From: Lophius americanus
Lineage: Eukaryota; Chordata; Actinopteri; Lophiiformes; Lophiidae
DNA length: 64,000 bases
Direction of reading: 5' to 3'
NCBI GenBank assembly: GCA_037951165.1
Contig: JBBDHG010000028.1
Coordinates: 10,226,501-10,290,500 of the forward strand
In this document: piece by piece, positions 57,331-64,000 of the stretch
Position numbering within the stretch: the stretch's first letter is position 1
Layout of the letters: every line of letters begins with the position of its first letter
Notes under the pieces: generated by a model
Seen by the model: the letters and a program-made list of their open reading frames with translations, nothing else
Databases searched by the model: none
What the model was told of the DNA's origin: nothing
Program-made: the position numbers and the translations under genes

Positions 57331-58394
57331 GTGTTGTGATATAACATGCTATCCTTCAAGCCTACATGCCTACCTGGATGATAAAACACATAATACCAGA
57401 TGATATAGGAGCTGGTTCCATTAGTCAATGAATGTGGTGGTGTTTGACATGAGGCAGATGTGTTGTCATGCTTACATCACTATTAAATGTACTACCCTGT
57501 TGGTGCATAATACTACAATGGATGACATTCTCATGGTAAGAACTGTAGCAGGGTTTTGTCTTGAGAATATTTGGAATCTATTTTCTGACTATTTTGGTGA
57601 GAATAGCGCTGGCGTGGGGGTGCGCTGTCCGAATGCAGTCGAATTATGAAAGAGTGTGTAATTTTGGTAGCTTTAAATCATATTTTTCGTGGGAATAATT
57701 GTCATCAATAACAGGAAGAAGCTGCCGCAGAAGGTAAATTACTGAATCTGAACTCATTACTGACCTCATTATGTCTGAACACGCACACACTTGGACTCAG
57801 AGGTTGCTCTGAAACTTGATGAACAAATATGTGACAGAGAGGATGGAAAAGGTTGTAAATGCCCTCAATATGAGATTGTTTTTCCCCGCGAGGCAGAGCC
57901 TTGGATTAGCCTCTGGAAGAGGAGCGCTTCCTCTCTGTCTCTCTCTTGCTGTCCATCATCGACTTGCCAACTGTCAGATGATACTGTCATCCTCAGACCC
58001 CCCCCCCTCATCTTTCTCTCTAATGGGAATCCCCCCTCAGTTTTCTCTTTACATATCCCTTATTTCCACAATCCCTCTCCTTTTTCCCTTCCACTGCATC
58101 CCATTTCTCAGCCTATCACTCCTCACCATCCGACATACTTAGAGCTTTGAGGAGTCCTATTAATTGTGTTATATTAATCCAATTTTTTATCATTATTTAA
58201 AGAGCTCTACTTTGCCACAGACACCAAGGGAAAGTTCCAAACTCTATTTCCGTCTTTGGGGTTTTCTGCTCCAAATGGCTTCTCCTGTTTTCTGTCTGTA
58301 ATGTGGCAGAATGTATGTCTGTGCCGCTGTCAAATTATCCTCACAAACATCTCAGCTTTGTCGAACCAACCTCTCCTCCTGTGCGGTTTCTACA
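57331..58394. other. Unique-looking sequence, pyrimidine-rich at 57930-58130
   Basis: Two overlapping plus-strand frames of 108 and 119 codons cross the C/T-rich part. Both have low-complexity content and no domain. Confidence 0.4.
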
Positions 58395-59145
58395 GTAGGC
58401 GGTAATTTACTGCAAATCTTACAATACACAAGGAATATTTCTTATTATGTCATTGTCAACTATATCTGATATATCTGATGTGATCTCTCATTATAATTCA
58501 ATACAATGTTATAAGTTACTGTAAATAACAACCATACGCAATAGTTTACTGTAAATCTACACAGCATGTGACAACCTACTGTAGTTCTCTATATGATCCA
58601 CTCTACACATATAATGCACTACATTTTTTATGTAGTCGTTGTTTATGTAGTCATTTTTTATGTAGTGTTGCTGTAATGTACTAAAGTACAATATTGTTTA
58701 CGGTGATATATATACAGTAAATTAGCGGTTATTGGGATTTTCTACTGCTATCTGCAATTACCTGCAGTGCATAATGCAAGTGTAATTGTGATCTTCTACA
58801 GTAGTGACTAATTACTGGGATTTTCAAACGTGAATGAAAATGCACAGTAATTCCCTACAGAATGGCATAATTTAGGGTTATTTCCTGAAGTATCTGATCA
58901 GTTACTAAAACTGCCAAGAATAAACCATTTTTATCTTTCACAATACCATATCATCACCGTGATTTTCAACAGTATGATAATTTACTCTTACGTTTTAAAG
59001 TGAATCATAATTTGTGGAGTCATTTTCCTATAGTCTACGATTATTTATTGCAATCTTACTTACTGTAATTCCCTAGATTATAATACCGGTTACTATTTAC
59101 TATAATTTATACAACAAATTAGTGGTAATTGGGATTTTATATAGT
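58395..59145. repeat. Degenerate TACTGTA / CTACAGTA-rich block
   Basis: Short motifs such as TTACTGTAAAT, TCTACAGTAG, AATTACTGGGATTTT and TTTATGTAG recur on both strands over about 750 bp. Irregular spacing and self-complementary motifs suggest a decayed palindromic or tandem repeat of the kind seen in other fish. Confidence 0.6.
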
Positions 59146-62145
59146 GTGTGAAATGTGTGTGGAACCTTGATTTCTTTTATAGAAGCTCATTGATTATTGT
59201 TATTTGATAGAATAACTGCCTGCAGCGGTGTTTTCATAGGAGGCAGCCAAGAGTTACAGCGTGTGCTAAGCAGCTGTTTTTCACTGTCCCTCAAATTACC
59301 AAATTAATTGTAGCACATGAAGTTCAGTCTGCAGTTACAAACCCTCACATCTGGAAGCATTGTGGAGCAATAATCTGGGTTGTCAGGACATTGCTGGGGG
59401 CCATCTCAGCATTGTCTATGCTGCACTTTCACTATTTGTTGGTAAATTTAACCACCAGAAATTATTCAGAGTAACTATTATTTCCTCAGCGTTTCAGAGC
59501 TTTCGAGGGACGTTCTTTTTTAAAGAACATTATTGAATAGTTAATTTATTCGATGATGTGGAGTATTGATGGAACTGATGACCTTAGTGTCCAAACAGCC
59601 CAGGGCAAGGATTGAGTTGCTAGTACTGATCCACAGGCTACTGTTGCTGTTGCTCAGTCAAAATATAACTCATTGCCAATTTTACAAAGAAAAGTCAATA
59701 TAGTCAAGTCAAATGATTGATTCTCACTGGAGAATAAAAACAAAGAAATATTTCTGTCACTACATTCTATCACTCATGTTTCTTTAATTATCCTACAATA
59801 TTTATGTCATTGAAATTCATTCTCATGAATAAAAAGTAAACCGTCACACAAACAACATTAAACTGAAGCATTTCCGATGACTTAGTCTAAATATGACGCA
59901 GTGCCTCATCATATATGATATACCGCGGGTCATAATGTGTTTGTTGTTATTAATGTTATAATTATTAGTGGGCATAAAAATGCGTAATGACGCACAGTGG
60001 CTGATTTGCCGATGTTGGAGGATGTGAAGAAGCAACTCTTTGGTAATTTTGTTGATTAAACCGATTGTGATCTTTTCCCTGCATTAAAGAGCACCTATGA
60101 GGCTGCTGTCTGAGGGTGGGGGGGGACCCTGTTCCTATGAATCAGCACTGACCCCGTTAGAACATGCAGCGACAAGAAACACAAACAGAATTATGAATAA
60201 AGTCCTGATGGATGAAAGTCATTAATATTAGAGGCATTCCACACTTTTTTTTGGGTGACATGAAGCGTTGCATGAAGCCCACTCAGACTGCACCACACTT
60301 AATGAAAGGTTGTGTTTTATTAAAGGAACTCAGAGTAGGACACTTATCAAAAACAAATTCTACTTCAACTGCTACCTCATCTAAAAAACAGTGTAGGATT
60401 AGTTGGAAGGTACACTACATACACAGGTGTGTATGCAGAAAAATATTGTGATTTATAAAATTCTCACGCAAATCGTATGTTTGTACATTCTAACGCAAAT
60501 CCTAAAAAGTTTTATAAATAAGGTTGCAGTTGAAGTAGAAACTATTTTTTATGATAAGTTTTCAATCAAATTTTTTAGTGGTTATCACAAAAAACTTCAA
60601 GGCATTCTCTTGAAATTAATAAGGTATTGTCACAAATGATCAGTAGTCATTTTAGACTTATAAGAAAAAAAAGTCATGTTTCGGCATCAGGCCTTCAAAA
60701 GGACTCAAAAAGATCTCATGAGAAGGAAGGACTTTATATAATGATCACTAATAAGAATGCTCCCCCTGAAATTAGGGGCCTGGCCTACAGATGAAGTAGG
60801 CGCACAACAAACAGGCTGTAATGCGGCTGGGTTCGTGTAAATTCATTTTGGCTGTGGTTTTTTACTTATTTTATTTTGTCTGCTATTTATTAGTGGTGTT
60901 GAAAAATTAACTGAAAGGAATCATGTGATTACAATGTAAAAATATACCAAAAAAACTTACATAGCCCAGATGTGTTTACCATTTTTAACTGTCCTCTGGA
61001 AACACCTTTCGCCTCTGCCACATGTTTTTCTTAATGTGTGGTATTTGCAGAACCTTCTCCAAATGCTGGGCATGTGTAGTCAAATTGATGAAGATGATTT
61101 TTTAAATTTGTTTCTGTTTTGTTTATTTGCATGTAATTTCCTAGGTTGCAGCCCTCCTGTCAACCATCTTACACCTCAGTTGTTTAAAAGGAGGAATTTT
61201 CATAGAACATATCTGATTGGGCTGTCATGACTAATCTCTTCACTTGCACCTCAGAGGCTAAATTGCAGTCATGTTTACACCACATGAAGCAGTCAGTCAG
61301 ACCTGAAGTTAATCACAGGGATCATGGACGGATCACATTCACATTTAGCTGCAAAGTCTTCATTGCTGGAGGGGAGAAACCAGATAAAGACTTCTAAGAG
61401 GTTATCATGTTTACCATCACTTTAATTTCTCCTCTCGTCACCTTGACCTTCATCCTTCATGGATTTAATCACAGTCATCACTACTTCAGCCTCCACAGTT
61501 CACGCCATCAGTGAGGCTCCGCCGTTTTTCTCTGTCTCCTCTCCTGATGAGTCAGACGTGGCTTTCCTCCCACATCTGTCAGCATTTACACAGCAAATAA
61601 TGTTTGACCAAGATTCAAGGCTTTTTTTTACGTCCATCTCTAATGTGTGCGTGTGTGTACGTGTGTGTGAGGAGATGTGATGTGTAAGGGTGAGGTGATT
61701 TTTATTTGTCCTCCCTGTCCTGTTAAGACCATGGATTCAATTTGTGTGTTCGATAGGATAGAGATTGTTAGTGTGTTTGTGTCTGAGAGAGATGAATGCC
61801 AATTTTGCCAGGTTGTGTTTACTTTGTGAGTTGCAGTGTGTGTGCCTATGCTAGGATATATAGAGCTCAAAGACAAAAAATGGACCACAATCTTATGTGT
61901 ATAAAAAAGAGAGGAAAAGACAGATGAATGAATAAAAATAAGATTAAAACTTAAGCTTTAATCTTTTTACCCTTTTTTTCAGTCAATGTTTAAAAAATGG
62001 TTGTCTTTATTGAGTTAATGTAAATAATTCAGTTTAGCCCTTCCGGTGGGATTAGACGAGTGCCAATTGGTCCTGACAGAAGAGATGAGTGCAGCACTGT
62101 ACGGTTTGTGACTGCAACCTGAAATATCAATGGTGCTTAATCACT
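59146..62145. other. Unique-looking sequence, nothing recognised
   Basis: Several 60-86 codon frames are present without motif. A short GT-rich patch lies at 61645-61670. No named repeat or RNA gene is found. Confidence 0.4.
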
Positions 62146-62160
62146 AAAAAAAAAAAAAAA
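62146..62160 (+). repeat. Short poly-A run
   Basis: About 15 A residues. No retrotransposed sequence is recognised just upstream. Confidence 0.7.
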
Positions 62161-62250
62161 TTCCCTTTTGATTTTAAGTCATTTTGTTTTGAATAGTCAT
62201 GATAGATGCACAAATATACGCTGGAGCTGAGTTCTTCTTCTTTTGCCTAT

Positions 62251-62265
62251 TTATATGTATATATG

Positions 62266-62309
<44 letters not shown>
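62251..62309 (+). repeat. (AT)n microsatellite
   Basis: A TATATGTATATATGTATATAA lead is followed by a pure AT run of about 40 bp. It is self-complementary. Confidence 0.95.
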
Positions 62310-62311
<2 letters not shown>

Positions 62312-62576
62312 ATCTAGTCTCTAGTCTCACAGCTTTTATAGCACACGTCTAAATGTGGAGCTTAATCTGTACTACTCCGCTGTCTGTTTTAATATTAATT
62401 AACTAAACGTTTTGAGAAAAAAATCTAATAAGAAATTATAGGAATTTGCTTAACAGGCTCAATCTTTAACTGTTGCAACGTGCCAAAAATGCAATACTAC
62501 TCTTGACCATATTTGTATTACTGCTATTCATACAGATGTTAAGCGGTGGCACCATGACAAATGCCGCAGTGAAACT

Positions 62577-62725
62577 TCTTCTTCTGGCTGTTACCTTTAG
62601 GGATCGCTACAGCAGATGATGTTTTTCCATTTGGTTCCACATATGGATTTGGCATATTTTTTACGTAGGATTTCCTTCCTGACACAAACCCTCGCCATTT
62701 ATCCAGGCTGGGGACTGTCACTGAA
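62577..62725 (+). repeat. Teleost dispersed repeat (fuller copy)
   Basis: TTCTTCTGGCTGTTACCTTT, AGGGATCGCTACAGCAGATG, TTCCACATATGGATTTGGC, TTTTTACGTAGGATTTCC and TTCCTGACACAAACCCTCGC, then CCATTTATCCAGGCTGGGGAC, follow the order of a known teleost repeat. Relatives are at 45481-45570 and, reversed, 28140-28165. Confidence 0.75.
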
Positions 62726-62743
62726 GTACACTTGCTTTTGACT

Positions 62744-62993
62744 GGGTTAGGTTCATAAATTAAAACAGGTCCATACAGTGAATACTCCTGATTAATATAA
62801 TGAAACAGTCCAAGTTCAGTCAGTGAGACAATCCAAGTTTATAAAATGGGAAAGTTCAGCTATGTACAGTGAAACAGTCCAGGTTCATATAGTGAAACAG
62901 TCCAGGTTCATATAATGAAACAGTCCAGGTTCAATCAGTAAAACAGTCCAGGTTCATACAGTGAAAAAGTCAAGGTACATAAAGTTAAATATT
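62744..62993 (-). repeat. 23-bp minisatellite, locus 3 (about 10 units)
   Basis: The plus strand repeats GAAACAGTCCAGGTTCATA at starts 62894, 62917 and 62940, exactly 23 bp apart. More diverged units lie on both sides. Its reverse complement is the unit found at 268-316 and 30477-30560. Confidence 0.9.
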
Positions 62994-63094
62994 CCACTTT
63001 TGCACTGTAATATATTTTCAACTTCCTTGCTAGTACTAGGAGGTATTGGCTTACTGTCCAATCAGTTCTTAGGTACACATTGATAATTCAACTG

Positions 63095-63890
63095 TTGTCC
63101 AGGATGGATGTTAGCTTGCTTAACATCAGCCTCTCACCCATCCTCTCAGAGTCCAGGACAGAACAAGCCCGCCTGTCCAACCTGTTGAGTCTTTCCTGTC
63201 CCCCTCTGTGCTTTCTCCACCCCAGCAGATCACAAGTAGACTATCACTGATGCTGCCATGGTATCATAAAAGGGCATTAACAGAATCCTGAACCCTTCAG
63301 GAACCCCCCACATGCCGAAGACCACAGTCTCTTCAGCATGTGGAGACGACCTTGGCCCTTCTTGTACAACACATCTGTGCTGTCCAACCACTGCTCTTTA
63401 TTCTTGAGGTGAATTCCCAGGTATTTTTATGAGACCACCTGTCCGATGTCCAAACCTTGAATTTTAATCGCTGGGTGATATGTGGCCCTCCTAGGGAGGT
63501 CAATCACAAGCTCCTTGGTTTTTGTGGTGTTAATCCGAAGGTAATTGACTCCAATCCAGTCCACAAAATTCTCCAGATCGTTCCCCTCTGATATGTATCG
63601 GACAATGGCTGAGTCATCAGAGAACTTCTGGGGATGACAGTGACCAGTGTTGTGTCCGAAGTCTGATGTGTATAATGTGAATAGGAAAGGGGAGAGCATG
63701 GTCCCCTGTGGAGCTCCCGCGATGGAGGCCACCACATCAGACATACAGTTCTTCAGACAGACCTACTGTGGTCTGTCAGTGAGGTAGTTGATGGTCCAAG
63801 CAGCCAGGTGTTAGTCAACACCTGTTTCTTCCAGCTCTCAGCAGTGAAGGCTTGATAGTGTTGAAAGCACTGGAGAAAGACATTTTGGAG
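63095..63890 (-). mobile_element. 5'-truncated CR1/Rex1-like LINE, reverse-transcriptase C-terminal half
   Basis: The minus strand reads SFNT-like residues, then VVASIAGAPQGTMLSPFLFT and LYTSDFG. Next is QKFSDDSAIV (catalytic box with F-S-D-D), then NYLRINTTKTKELVIDLPRR. After a stop near 63430, KYLGIHLKNKEQW and YKKGQGRLHMLKRLWS continue in the same order as the family. Further on, QERLNRLDRRACSVL and GERLMLSKLTSILDN form the C-terminal end. It is a different family from 14553-15735, since the palm motifs differ. Confidence 0.87.
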
Positions 63891-64000
63891 GTAGTTTTTC
63901 TATTATTATCCCGACCAACATCGATATAAATTTGGTGGAAAAATAATTTTAAAAACACCCGACTGTCAAGCCTCAAAAATAACCATACGGTTGGATCAAC
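63891..64000. other. Sequence at the window edge
   Basis: Nothing is recognised. Confidence 0.3.

Noticed and set aside
57791..58150. 119- and 108-codon overlapping plus-strand frames
   Set aside because: They lie in a pyrimidine-rich low-complexity stretch with two phases open at once.
62744..62993. CRISPR-like regular array
   Set aside because: There are no unique spacers. The 23-bp unit is contiguous, and the DNA is vertebrate.

Overview
The window reads as nuclear DNA of a teleost fish, most likely a percomorph. The pointers are long CA/GT microsatellites, 5'-truncated LINEs of the L2, Rex1/CR1-like and L1 (Tx1-like) types, Tc1-like transposon remnants, and tRNA-derived SINEs whose bodies resemble repeats known from percomorph genomes. 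Base composition is AT-rich and mostly CpG-poor. I found no host protein-coding exon, no rRNA and no intact tRNA gene. Every long open frame I could explain is a retrotransposon reverse transcriptase, another transposon remnant or a simple-repeat artefact. The window is best read as intergenic or intronic sequence, with some unique stretches that could be regulatory.

Layout. 0-10 kb: two CA tracts, a clean L2 end (2829-3345), a SINE with target-site duplication (6009-6223), a LINE reverse-transcriptase scrap (6495-6830) and a 750-bp TAC/CTA-type trinucleotide block (9291-10040). 10-20 kb: a GT tract, a 24-bp perfect hairpin, an unnamed repeat with 209-bp internal periodicity, a second L2 (13451-13965), a Rex1/CR1-like LINE with a 330-codon reading frame (14553-15735), and a short SINE with a perfect 13-bp duplication (16078-16186). 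20-30 kb: a perfect 153-bp inverted repeat (23021-23422), a CpG-dense patch, tRNA-like sequence, and a LINE nested in an L2 (26545-27850). 30-45 kb: a 23-bp-period minisatellite, a PiggyBac-like start, a hAT-like repeat, and two Tc1-derived copies in opposite orientation. 45-57 kb: LINE 3' end, an L1 remnant with ORF1 and ORF2 pieces (47550-49800), and a decayed Tc1 transposase (51150-51960). 57-64 kb: a block rich in TACTGTA, an AT tract, a further minisatellite copy, and a LINE reverse-transcriptase end (63095-63890).

No genes act together here. The structure is one of successive insertions. Nesting gives relative ages: L2 is older than the LINE inserted in it, and the repeat at 15899-16077 is older than the SINE at 16078. 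The strongest unexplained signals are the perfect 153-bp palindrome and a 23-bp periodic repeat that recurs at three distant loci.
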